Source: Alcaligenes parafaecalis (GTDB taxonomy: Bacteria > Pseudomonadota > Gammaproteobacteria > Burkholderiales > Burkholderiaceae_B). Taken from it: DNA of 64,000 bases. The DNA lies in assembly GCF_026344135.1 (NCBI RefSeq), contig NZ_JAPKNA010000002.1:62001-126000 (forward strand), read 5' to 3'. The notes below the pieces were generated by a model. It worked only from the letters and a program-made list of their open reading frames with translations. It was not told where the DNA came from and did not search any database. Both the position numbers and the translations under genes were made by a program. Positions 1 through 6,762 of this stretch are shown in pieces (the stretch's first letter is position 1; each line of letters begins with the position of its first letter).

Positions 1-1
1 C

Positions 2-232
2 GACCCCGATTATCCGCGCACACCGTTGCGTGGAGGTTTTACACTGCGTACCGGGCGCAAGGGCCTGATCACTTTGCTGGAACAATGGCAGGCAGCAGGA
101 GTGAATCATGCGGCATTGGGTATCCAGTTTGCGGAGCGGCCTGCGGCGGAAGTCATCCAGGAGCTGGCTGAATATGTGCTGCCGCATTTTGCCTCGCATC
201 AGGAGCCGCCCGTTCTTGCAACATCGTGGTAG
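2..232 (+). CDS. LLM-class flavin-dependent oxidoreductase, C-terminal fragment
   Basis: Only the last 76 or so codons are inside the window; the frame is open from the first bases, so the gene begins upstream. The visible part reads DPDYPRTPLRGGFTLRTGR and later GVNHAALGIQFAERPA, then ends with a helix before the stop. This matches my memory of the C-terminus of bacterial luciferase-like (LLM) monooxygenases of the BA3436 type. Such proteins use reduced flavin to oxidise small organic substrates in the cytoplasm. The substrate cannot be told. A TTG at 26 is internal and not a real start. The following GNAT gene begins 18 bases after the stop and may be cotranscribed. Confidence 0.65.
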   Translation, partial: DPDYPRTPLRGGFTLRTGRKGLITLLEQWQAAGVNHAALGIQFAERPAAEVIQELAEYVLPHFASHQEPPVLATSW

Positions 233-250
233 TGAAAGGAGAGCAAAAGC

Positions 251-727
251 GTGAATAGCCATGCGGAAAAGTCAGTCGCCGAGGGTATCGAAATCCGGGA
301 TCTGCAGCCTCAGGATCGGGGCGAGTGGGAGTTGCTTTATCGGCAGTATGCCGAGTTTTACAGAGAGCCCATGAATGAGGAGATCCTGGGCCGCACCTGG
401 TCCTGGCTGATGGATGCGCAGCATCCCCTGCAAGGTAAAGTCGCGACGGTGAATGGAAAGCTGTTCGGTCTGGCGCACTACCGTCCTTTTCCGGAGCCTT
501 TGCTGGGCAAGGACGCCGGTTTTCTGGATGATCTGTTTGTGTCTCCTGAACAGCGTGGTGGCGGGCTGGGCCGTCGTCTGATTCAGGCCGTCGCTGTGGC
601 CGGTCAAGCGCAGGGTTGGCCTTTTCTGCGCTGGATCACGGCGGCTGATAATGCCCAGGCGCGGCATCTTTACGACGGCATGGCCCAGGCAACGGCGTGG
701 GTGACGTATGACTTGAGTTTGAGCTAG
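251..727 (+). CDS. GNAT-family N-acetyltransferase
   Basis: A 158-residue protein of the usual GNAT size. The acetyl-CoA pyrophosphate-binding motif is seen as QRGGGLG at residues 101-107, after the beta strand FLDDLFVSPE, and the C-terminal NAQARHLYDGM segment is the usual motif B helix. The start is a GTG at 251 with a good ribosome site (AAAGGAGAG, 236-244). It would transfer an acetyl group from acetyl-CoA to an amine; the acceptor is unknown. The closeness to the upstream oxidoreductase gene (18 bases) suggests one transcript. The next gene is convergent. Confidence 0.8.
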   Translation: MNSHAEKSVAEGIEIRDLQPQDRGEWELLYRQYAEFYREPMNEEILGRTWSWLMDAQHPLQGKVATVNGKLFGLAHYRPFPEPLLGKDAGFLDDLFVSPEQRGGGLGRRLIQAVAVAGQAQGWPFLRWITAADNAQARHLYDGMAQATAWVTYDLSLS

Positions 728-734
728 CTGATTC

Positions 735-787
735 AATGTCCGTAATAACCGTCCTTAAGTGCTCTTGGGACCGATATTACGGACATT
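735..787. repeat. 13-bp perfect inverted repeat in a convergent gap
   Basis: AATGTCCGTAATA (735-747) is exactly reverse-complemented at 775-787, with a 27-base spacer. It lies 8 bases after the stop of the GNAT gene and before the 3' end of the convergent MFS gene. Two smaller perfect hairpins follow: TGCGGT/ACCGCA (805-810 and 813-818) and GCACAT/ATGTGC (823-828 and 835-840). None has a T-run directly behind it. It could be a transcript 3'-end structure or a protein-binding palindrome. Confidence 0.6.
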
Positions 788-868
788 TGAACTCTTGCCT
801 GTTTTGCGGTCCACCGCAGTTCGCACATGAGATTATGTGCAATCAGTGTTGATAGGTGAGGCCAGTGA

Positions 869-899
869 AGGGAAGGTTTATCGCAAATTTTCCCTTTTT
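869..899 (+). terminator. possible weak terminator
   Basis: AGGGAA (869-874) pairs with TTCCCT (890-895) and is followed by a short T-run (TTTTTC). The 6-bp stem and 15-base loop make it weak. It would end rightward transcription from the GNAT gene before the convergent exporter gene. Confidence 0.3.
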
Positions 900-907
900 C
901 TTGATGG

Positions 908-2107
908 CTATCCCTTGCCTTCGTTTGCTGCCTTCAGCAGACCCAAACCAATCAAGACCACACTGCTCATGAACAGAGCAAAAACCACCAGAGGCCAGGC
1001 GGTATCCCCGTCAAGCAAGGTGACCGCTAAGGTGCCGACCACGCTGACGATCAGGCTTTCCACGCAGAAGTAGATAGCAACCGCTGAACCGGCGACATCA
1101 TTGAACTCGGCCAGGGCGCCGTTGGCGGTAACGGATACCGTCATCACAATGCCGATGGCAGCCAGCCACATGGGTACGATAAAGCTGGCAAAGGACGGCT
1201 CAAACCAGAGCTGGCCTGCTGCCAGCAACAGGGCGGCAAGGGCGATGACAGCCATGCCTCGTGCCAGGCTCCCCGCAATCCCCCAGCGAGCCACAAAGGT
1301 TTTGGACAGGCGAGTGCTCGCAATCATCACCAAGGCGACGCTGGCAAAGGCCAGGCTGAAGCGCATTTCTGAATAGCCTGCCTGCCCGATCAGGACACGG
1401 GGCGCGGTGGAGAAATAGACAAAAAATGTCCCCATCCCGGTGGAAAAACCCAAGGTATAGACCCAGAATGCCCGGCTTTTGAATACCGCCAGTGCGGACT
1501 GCGGGGAGTGGACTGTTTTGACGGGCAAGGTTTCATGCCATCGGAAGAGCGCATGGAACCAGGCTAGCAAACCCAAGCCTGCCAGAGTCAGGAAGATGGC
1601 TTGCCATCCACCTAGCTGAGCAATCAAGGCGCCAGCAATAGGCCCCAAGGCGGGAACAAAGGCCAGGATGGAACTGAAGATGCTGTAGATCACCACGCCT
1701 TCGGGGCGATCAGCATAGACATCACGTACGGTGGCAAACAAGGCCACGATGGTAGCCGATGCCCCCAGTGCCTGCAGCAGGCGGAACCCCACGAACACCC
1801 AGGCAGAACTGGACAGGGCGGCGGCGGCGGAGGCCAGCACAAACAGCGCGGCACCCCAAAGTAAAACAGGGCGTCTGCCAATGCGATCAGACAGGGGGCC
1901 AAAGATCAGTTGCCCAGCGCCCAAGACCAGCATGTACAGGCTAAGGGTGAGCTGGATGATGGCCGGAGTTGTACCCAACAGGTCGGGCATGACGGGTACG
2001 ACAGGCAGATAAATATCCATCCCCAAGGAGGCGAGGATGTCGAACGGCGCCATCAGCAGCAAGGCGGCTGGCAGCGTATAAGCCCAGGAAGAGCGTGAGG
2101 AAGACAT
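908..2107 (-). CDS. MFS exporter of the CmlA/FloR chloramphenicol-efflux type
   Basis: A 399-residue inner-membrane protein with about 12 hydrophobic segments. It has the DHA1 motif A as GPLSDRIGRRP (residues 70-80) and an acidic residue in the first helix in LGMDIYLP (D31), a feature shared by Bcr/CflA and CmlA/FloR proteins. Long stretches look like CmlA from memory: PFDILASLGMDIYLPVVP near the start, LGTTPAIIQLTL, GMGTFFVYFS, and VSVTANGALAEF near the end. CmlA/FloR proteins export chloramphenicol and related phenicols using the proton gradient. Whether this chromosomal relative does so is inference. Upstream on the same strand lie a promoter, a 9-codon leader and a hairpin (listed separately), a layout like that controlling cmlA. 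Neighbours on both sides look chromosomal. Confidence 0.85.
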   Translation of the reverse strand: MSSSRSSWAYTLPAALLLMAPFDILASLGMDIYLPVVPVMPDLLGTTPAIIQLTLSLYMLVLGAGQLIFGPLSDRIGRRPVLLWGAALFVLASAAAALSSSAWVFVGFRLLQALGASATIVALFATVRDVYADRPEGVVIYSIFSSILAFVPALGPIAGALIAQLGGWQAIFLTLAGLGLLAWFHALFRWHETLPVKTVHSPQSALAVFKSRAFWVYTLGFSTGMGTFFVYFSTAPRVLIGQAGYSEMRFSLAFASVALVMIASTRLSKTFVARWGIAGSLARGMAVIALAALLLAAGQLWFEPSFASFIVPMWLAAIGIVMTVSVTANGALAEFNDVAGSAVAIYFCVESLIVSVVGTLAVTLLDGDTAWPLVVFALFMSSVVLIGLGLLKAANEGKG

Positions 2108-2183
2108 AACAAAATTACCACTCGAAAAAAGAGATCGGGCGGCGTCTGTTTGTTAGCAATCAGCGGGATTGGAAGTACAGAAC

Positions 2184-2212
2184 GCCGCAACAAGAAAAAT
2201 GCTTGTTGCGGC
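2184..2212 (-). promoter_or_regulatory. attenuator-like hairpin before the CmlA-like gene
   Basis: GCCGCAACAAG (2184-2194) is a perfect complement of 2202-2212 with a 7-base loop, giving a stable 11-bp stem. Read on the minus strand, the stem begins on the base immediately after the stop codon of a 9-codon leader ORF and ends 76 bases before the exporter ATG. A ribosome held on the leader would cover or melt the stem. A second, longer-range pairing is possible: 2223-2229 (inside the leader) with 2158-2164 (downstream). Confidence 0.6.
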
Positions 2213-2242
2213 CTACTCAGTTGCTGATTCAGTGCTCGTCAT
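2213..2242 (-). CDS. putative 9-residue leader peptide of the exporter gene
   Basis: On the minus strand an ATG at 2242 opens a 9-codon frame, MTSTESATE, ending in TAG at 2213-2215. It has a good Shine-Dalgarno sequence (GAGGAG, complement of 2251-2256) 8 bases ahead of the ATG. Its stop codon abuts the 11-bp hairpin. From memory, cmlA of Tn1696 also has a 9-codon leader that controls induction by chloramphenicol. The peptide here is different in sequence, so the analogy rests on layout: promoter, ribosome site, short ORF, hairpin, exporter. Confidence 0.5.
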   Translation of the reverse strand: MTSTESATE

Positions 2243-2360
2243 GAAGACGGCTCCTCACATCAATACGTTGAAGGTTTGTCGACATTCGTGCTTGGCGCTT
2301 TGGCTGGCGCGAGGCTGCTCGATGTTGGCGTGCAGCAAGGAAGTCGCGCGACAAAGGCTC

Positions 2361-2391
2361 ATTATAGGGCGATGTTTTCCAGGGTTTCCAA
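2361..2391 (-). promoter_or_regulatory. candidate promoter for leader and exporter
   Basis: On the minus strand TATAAT (2366 down to 2361) is a consensus -10 box. TTGGAA (2391 down to 2386) stands 19 bases ahead as a -35 box. Transcription would start near 2354, about 110 bases before the leader ATG. The rest of the 319-base gap 2108-2426 between the MerR and exporter genes contains no other gene that I can support. Confidence 0.45.
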
Positions 2392-2426
2392 GCATCTGTG
2401 TGGTGACAGGTGTTGGTTTTTTGCAT

Positions 2427-2870
2427 TTACATCGCTTTGGCGATGCGCGCCATTGTCTCGCTGGCACCACTTGTCTTGTTCTTTTTGACGCGGATGGCAG
2501 CCGCCTTCAACAAGCGTTGGAATTGTGGGCATTGCGTGTGGTTGGTGGCCGGGCAGTGGGCCGCATGACGCAGGCCTTCGCTCATGGCACTCAGGCGTTT
2601 GATGGTGGCGTCAATTTGATCGGCCTTGGACAGCAGCAATTGTCTGTCTACCTGTGGGGCTCCGTCGGGAGGCAGCATGGCGCGTATTTCTTCCAGCGAC
2701 AGTCCGCCCGCCTGACCTAATGCAATCAGGGCCAGTTGATCCAGCACTTGCGGGGTGAAACGTCGCCGTTCTCCGGGGGCGCTGACCGCGCGGATCAAGC
2801 CTTCTTTCTCGTAATAACGCACGGTGGAGGAGGGCAAGCCAGTCTGTTTGGCGACTTCTGAAATATCCAT
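2427..2870 (-). CDS. MerR-family transcriptional regulator
   Basis: A 147-residue protein with the MerR winged helix-turn-helix at the N-terminus (DISEVAKQTGLPSSTVRYYE, residues 2-21, then KEGLI). A coiled-coil dimer helix follows around residues 80-105. The C-terminal part has three cysteines or histidine-rich turns (HCPATNHTQCPQF), which might bind a metal or an oxidant-sensing ligand, but the pattern is not that of SoxR or a known metal sensor. It is transcribed away from a DUF2938-exporter gene pair. The shared gap carries a dyad inside a 19-bp promoter spacer, the arrangement MerR proteins act on. I infer that it controls that pair and perhaps itself. Confidence 0.85.
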   Translation of the reverse strand: MDISEVAKQTGLPSSTVRYYEKEGLIRAVSAPGERRRFTPQVLDQLALIALGQAGGLSLEEIRAMLPPDGAPQVDRQLLLSKADQIDATIKRLSAMSEGLRHAAHCPATNHTQCPQFQRLLKAAAIRVKKNKTSGASETMARIAKAM

Positions 2871-2880
2871 CTTGCACCTA

Positions 2881-2911
2881 TTGACTTGAAGTTGACTTCA
2901 ACTTCTATGAT
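2881..2911 (+). promoter_or_regulatory. MerR-type promoter with operator in the 19-bp spacer
   Basis: TTGACT (2881-2886) and TATGAT (2906-2911) form a -35/-10 pair separated by 19 bases, the overlong spacer typical of MerR-activated promoters. The spacer contains a perfect dyad, GAAGTTGA-CT-TCAACTTC (2888-2905), centred on it. It faces the DUF2938 and MFS genes. This arrangement strongly suggests activation by DNA twisting by the adjacent MerR protein. Confidence 0.85.
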
Positions 2912-2950
2912 TGCTCAAAACGATGTTCTTATCAACGGAAAGGATTACCA

Positions 2951-3442
2951 ATGTTATCGATGAATGAGTGGGTACACGTGATTCTGATCGGGGTCGGGGC
3001 AACCATTTTTATGGATATCTGGGGGCTGATTCAAAAGGCGATGGGTGTTGCCACGTTGAACTACGCCATGGTGGGCCGCTGGGCCGGGCACTTGCTGCGC
3101 GGTCAGATTGCGCACAGCAATATCGGCAAGGCGGCACCGATTGCGGGGGAATCTCCGCTGGGCTGGTTTATTCACTACGCCGTGGGTATCGCTTTCGCCT
3201 TCTTGCTGATCGCGGTGTACGGAACAGCGTGGCTGCAAGATCCCCGTTGGCTGCCTGCTGTTCTTGTGGGCACAGTCACAGTAGTCATGCCCTTTTTTGT
3301 GATGCAGCCCGCGATGGGTGCAGGTGTTGCTGCTTCGCGCACTCCTGCGCCCTGGACGAACCGTTTGCGCAGTTTGCTGACGCACGCCATTTTTGGTTTG
3401 GGTATGTACCTTAGCGCTTTGCTGCTCCAGCAAGTGGCTTAG
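2951..3442 (+). CDS. DUF2938 membrane protein
   Basis: A 163-residue protein with four predicted membrane segments (near residues 8-27, 75-92, 100-120 and 140-160). Conserved-looking pieces are GATIFMDIWGL, NYAMVGRWAGH, GWFIHYAVGIAFAF and PFFVMQPAMGAGVAASRTP, which I recognise as the DUF2938 family. Its function is unknown. The start at 2951 has AAAGGA ahead of it. It is the first gene behind the MerR promoter and is followed 28 bases later by an MFS exporter, so it may take part in the same stress or efflux response. Confidence 0.8.
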   Translation: MLSMNEWVHVILIGVGATIFMDIWGLIQKAMGVATLNYAMVGRWAGHLLRGQIAHSNIGKAAPIAGESPLGWFIHYAVGIAFAFLLIAVYGTAWLQDPRWLPAVLVGTVTVVMPFFVMQPAMGAGVAASRTPAPWTNRLRSLLTHAIFGLGMYLSALLLQQVA

Positions 3443-3470
3443 GGCGATGTAATTTGCTGGGACACCTTTC

Positions 3471-4658
3471 ATGAGTAGTCTTAAAACCACCGGGACCATT
3501 CCGTCTGCGGTTTATCTGCTGGCCCTGAGTCTGTTTGCCATGGGCAGTGCAGAGTTTTTGATGGGCGGTATCTTGCCCATGATTGCAGAGGATCTGCGTA
3601 TCTCCCTGCCCACCGCAGGCACCCTGATTTCCGCCTTTGCGGTGGGTGCGCTGATTGGTGGGCCACTCTTTGCGATTCTGGCTTTGCGCTGGCCTAGCCG
3701 TATTGCCTTGTTCCTCAGCCAGGTAGCTTTTATTGTGGCTACCGTGGTCAGTTTGCTGGCACAGGGCTATTGGTCGATTTTGCTGGCCCGCTTTGGCATG
3801 GGTGTGGCGTATGCCTGCTTCTGGTCAGTGGCCGCAGCCACGGCCGTGCAGTTGTCGCCTCCTGATCGTCGCGCCAAGGCCTTGTCCATTGTGGTCAGTG
3901 GCCTGACGGTAGCGATGGTGTTTGGTGGCCCGGCCGGGACATACATCAGTGAGCTGACCGGCTGGCGTGGGGGCTTCTGGGCGGTGATCGTGGTAACTGT
4001 GATTTCAGCCGCAGCGGTGTTGTTAGCCTTGCCCAAGCACACGTCCGGCGATGCACAAACCCCTGATCTGGCTACGGAGCTGCGTGCCATGAAGCGCCCT
4101 GTTTTGTGGGTGGCGTACGGCACAACCATGTTCACGACGGCCGCGTATATGGGCACGTTTGGCTATATCGCCGCCTTGCTGATGGATGTCAGTGGTTTGA
4201 ACTCTGAATGGTTGCCCGCTGTGCTGATTCTGTTTGGTGTGGGTGCCTTTATCGGTTTGACGATTGGAGGGCGCACGGCAGATCGCCAGCCTTTGGGCAC
4301 CTTGGTGGCGGGGATTGTTGGCTTGATCGCCAGTTCTGTGATGATTGCCTTGTTTGCGGCCTCCTGGTGGGTAACAGTGGCGATGGTGTGCATGCTGGGG
4401 CTGGCGGGCTTCCTGTTGAATCCGGCGGTGTGGGGTCGAGTTTATGCATTGGCTCCCGAGGCACCCATGTTGGCAGGAGCCACCAATGCGTCGGCCTTTC
4501 AGGCTGGTTTGACGCTGGCACCTTTGCTGGCTGGTATTCCGATCAGCCTGGGCTACAACCTGGCCTCGGTTGCCTGGGTGGGTGTCATCATTGCGCTGAT
4601 CTCGCTGGGGCTGGCTTTTCTGGATGCAAAACTAAGCCGTCGCCCGGTCCGGGCTTGA
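3471..4658 (+). CDS. MFS exporter of the Cmx/CmrA (DHA1) type
   Basis: A 395-residue, 12-helix inner-membrane protein. The N-terminal part (LALSLFAMGSAEFLMGGILP) and features such as AGTLISAFAVGALIGGPLF, KALSIVVSGLTVAMVFGGPAGT and GWRGGFWAVI resemble Cmx, CmlR and related DHA1 exporters of actinobacterial origin, and also the AraJ/YdhP group. These use the proton gradient to expel chloramphenicol or sugars and other small molecules. The true substrate is open. It is the second gene behind the MerR promoter at 2881-2911, so expression is probably induced by the ligand of that regulator. Confidence 0.8.
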   Translation: MSSLKTTGTIPSAVYLLALSLFAMGSAEFLMGGILPMIAEDLRISLPTAGTLISAFAVGALIGGPLFAILALRWPSRIALFLSQVAFIVATVVSLLAQGYWSILLARFGMGVAYACFWSVAAATAVQLSPPDRRAKALSIVVSGLTVAMVFGGPAGTYISELTGWRGGFWAVIVVTVISAAAVLLALPKHTSGDAQTPDLATELRAMKRPVLWVAYGTTMFTTAAYMGTFGYIAALLMDVSGLNSEWLPAVLILFGVGAFIGLTIGGRTADRQPLGTLVAGIVGLIASSVMIALFAASWWVTVAMVCMLGLAGFLLNPAVWGRVYALAPEAPMLAGATNASAFQAGLTLAPLLAGIPISLGYNLASVAWVGVIIALISLGLAFLDAKLSRRPVRA

Positions 4659-4771
4659 TTGGTAGATAGTGTTCCCGCCCATGCCAGCTTGGGTACTTGA
4701 AACCCTTCTGTAGCAGCACAGCGCCGCTGTGTCTGTTTACCGGGGTCATGAATAGAGTCAGGAGTAAAGCA

Positions 4772-5308
4772 ATGAACAGAATCGGGGTCTATATGGAGCA
4801 ATGGCTGATACGTCGGGCTACCCAACACGATGTGGCGGCCGTGCTCGCCCTGTTTGATGAAGCCATTGCCTGGTTTGGGGAAATAGAGAATCAGGGGCAA
4901 TGGGGTACAGAAGCCTGGTCGAATCAGCCGCATCAGATTGCACGGATCAGCGAAGCGTGTGCTTTGCCCGGGGCCTGGGTGGCAGAAGATCAGGCAGGCC
5001 GTGTGCAGGGTGCCTTGATTCTGGGCGAGGCCATGCCCTATGTGCCCCCCGCAAACGAGCCAGAGGTCTATGTGCGTGTCCTGATCAGCTCTCGTGATCT
5101 ACAGGCTCGCGGTTTAGGCCGCAGTTTGCTGGATTTTGCCGAAGGCCAGGCGCGTCGTGCGGGCGTACAGCAGTTGCGTGTGGACTGCTATGGCGGCGGC
5201 ACCGGTGCTTTAGTGCGTTTTTATGAATCGTGTGGCTATGAGCGTCTGGCCACTTTTCAGGTAGAAGACTGGCCCGGTCAATTGCTGGGACGCCGTCTGC
5301 CTGTCTGA
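4772..5308 (+). CDS. GNAT-family N-acetyltransferase
   Basis: I start this 178-residue protein at the ATG at 4772 because CAGGAG stands 7 bases ahead; an upstream ATG at 4697 and another at 4793 lack such a site. The acetyl-CoA motif is SSRDLQARGLGRSLLDFA (R-x-x-G-x-G type), followed by LRVDCYGGGTGALVRFYESCGY, which is typical of GNAT motif B and of the C-terminal beta bulge. The acceptor is not predictable. It lies 113 bases after the exporter gene and 78 before the thioredoxin gene. Confidence 0.8.
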   Translation: MNRIGVYMEQWLIRRATQHDVAAVLALFDEAIAWFGEIENQGQWGTEAWSNQPHQIARISEACALPGAWVAEDQAGRVQGALILGEAMPYVPPANEPEVYVRVLISSRDLQARGLGRSLLDFAEGQARRAGVQQLRVDCYGGGTGALVRFYESCGYERLATFQVEDWPGQLLGRRLPV

Positions 5309-5386
5309 TGATCGTGCTGGGCTGGCATGACACCGCCACTGTCCATCGCAGCCGATACCGTTCTTACTTTTTTGGAGTCTTCATTC

Positions 5387-5707
5387 ATGCTCAAGACACT
5401 TAATAACGACAATTTTGATGCCGAGCTGGGCCAGGCATCCCATGTGTATGCCGTGCGCTTCTGGGCGCAATGGTGTGGCCCTTGCCGCGTGATGGCCCCG
5501 ATCTTTACTGCTCTGTCCGAAGACATGCAGGATCAGGCCCAGTTTGGTGAGGTGGATCTGGACAAGTCGCCTGATTTGGCGACGCGCTATGGCGTCCAGA
5601 GTATCCCTACGGTTTTGCTGTTCAAGGACGGCATGGTGATTGATCGCTTGGTTGGCGCAGTTCCCAAACAGAATTTGGCGAACTTTGTCAGTCAGCACAC
5701 CGTTTGA
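5387..5707 (+). CDS. thioredoxin
   Basis: A 106-residue single-domain thioredoxin starting at the ATG at 5387, which is preceded by TTGGAG; an upstream frame extension to 5327 has no ribosome site and is not conserved in the family. The active site is WCGPC (in FWAQWCGPCRVMAPIF), and the cis-proline loop is seen as SIPTVLLFKDG. It lacks a signal peptide, so it acts in the cytoplasm as a disulfide reductase. Its length matches TrxA, but it is more divergent than a typical TrxA and may be a secondary thioredoxin. The gene is flanked by acetyltransferase genes. Confidence 0.9.
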   Translation: MLKTLNNDNFDAELGQASHVYAVRFWAQWCGPCRVMAPIFTALSEDMQDQAQFGEVDLDKSPDLATRYGVQSIPTVLLFKDGMVIDRLVGAVPKQNLANFVSQHTV

Positions 5708-5715
5708 GCCACTAA

Positions 5716-5785
5716 GGATCTGCTGCGCTGCTGGCAATGGGGTGTCAGTGGGGTAGCAGATCCGGCTCTCCTGTTACAAGACAGG
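5716..5785. repeat. inverted repeats after the thioredoxin gene
   Basis: GGATCTGCT (5716-5724) is exactly complementary to 5755-5763, with a 30-base loop, starting 8 bases after the thioredoxin stop. A small hairpin CCTGT-tacaag-ACAGG follows at 5770-5785. Neither has a T-run, so factor-independent termination is unlikely. The first may be a transcript 3'-end structure. Confidence 0.4.
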
Positions 5786-5864
5786 TGGGGGCGGCCGTTT
5801 AGCCGGTACCAACAGGCTGAATGAGCCGCCTTCTGTTTCTTAATCGTGATGCTGGGGGTGTCAG

Positions 5865-6719
5865 ATGACTGTCCTTTCAAAAGCCGCTTTTCTTGATCCT
5901 TATTTTGCCCGTATCGGCTATCAGGGGCCGGTGGAGCCGACCTTGGAGGTCTTGCAGCAACTGCACCTGCTGCACCCACAAGCCATCCCCTTTGAAAATA
6001 TTGCCCCTTATATGGGCGATAGCGTGCCGCTGGATCTGGAGGCCATTGTCGACAAGCTGATCCTGCGTCAACGTGGCGGCTATTGCTTTGAGCACAACAC
6101 CTTGTTTCTGGCGGTGTTGCAGCACATGGGCTTTACCGTCACCCCGCTGATTGCCCGCGTACGCTGGCAAGTGCCTGCCGAGGTGGAAACCGGCTTGACC
6201 CATATGCTGTTGCGTGTGGATCTGGGTGGCCGAAGCTGGTTTGTGGATGTGGCCTTTGGCTCCACGACCCAAACTGCGCCTTTGGAGTTTGTGCTGGATA
6301 CACCACAAACAACGCCGCATGGCGTGTACAGGATTACGCAGACGGGCGAGGAACTGAGCCTGCAGTTTGAAACCCGTAGCGGGTGGCAGACGGTGTATCA
6401 CTACACCTTGGCTCCGGCATCACAGATCGATTTTGAAATCGGGAATTGGTATACCTCGACCTATCCGCAGTCGGTCTTTCTCAATAGCTTGTTGATCAGT
6501 CGTATCCAGCCGGGCGTGCGCGAGCTGATGGTCAATGACACGTATACGCGGCGGGACAATGCGGGGCTTTCTGAGCGACATCAATACACGGATGCCGCAG
6601 CGTGGGCAGCGTGTTTGCAGACGCGATTGGGCCTGCAATTAAGCCCTGAAGAAGCGGCGGATCTGTTCCAGTGCGTCAGCCAGCCTCAAACGGCTGCTGC
6701 TGAACTGACAGGGGGTTAA
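5865..6719 (+). CDS. arylamine N-acetyltransferase
   Basis: A 284-residue protein, the usual bacterial NAT length. The catalytic triad is visible: Cys74 in RGGYCFEHN, His113 in GLTHMLLRVD and Asp128 in FVDVAFG. It would transfer acetyl from acetyl-CoA to aromatic amines, hydrazines or hydroxylamines by a ping-pong mechanism in the cytoplasm. The start at 5865 has a GGGGGTG stretch ahead of it. The C-terminal domain (from about residue 205) is intact. It ends 43 bases before a convergent LysR gene. Confidence 0.93.
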   Translation: MTVLSKAAFLDPYFARIGYQGPVEPTLEVLQQLHLLHPQAIPFENIAPYMGDSVPLDLEAIVDKLILRQRGGYCFEHNTLFLAVLQHMGFTVTPLIARVRWQVPAEVETGLTHMLLRVDLGGRSWFVDVAFGSTTQTAPLEFVLDTPQTTPHGVYRITQTGEELSLQFETRSGWQTVYHYTLAPASQIDFEIGNWYTSTYPQSVFLNSLLISRIQPGVRELMVNDTYTRRDNAGLSERHQYTDAAAWAACLQTRLGLQLSPEEAADLFQCVSQPQTAAAELTGG

Positions 6720-6762
6720 GGCTGTCGGCCGGTTTGCTGAACGCGGCTGGGCGTCGCCCCGT

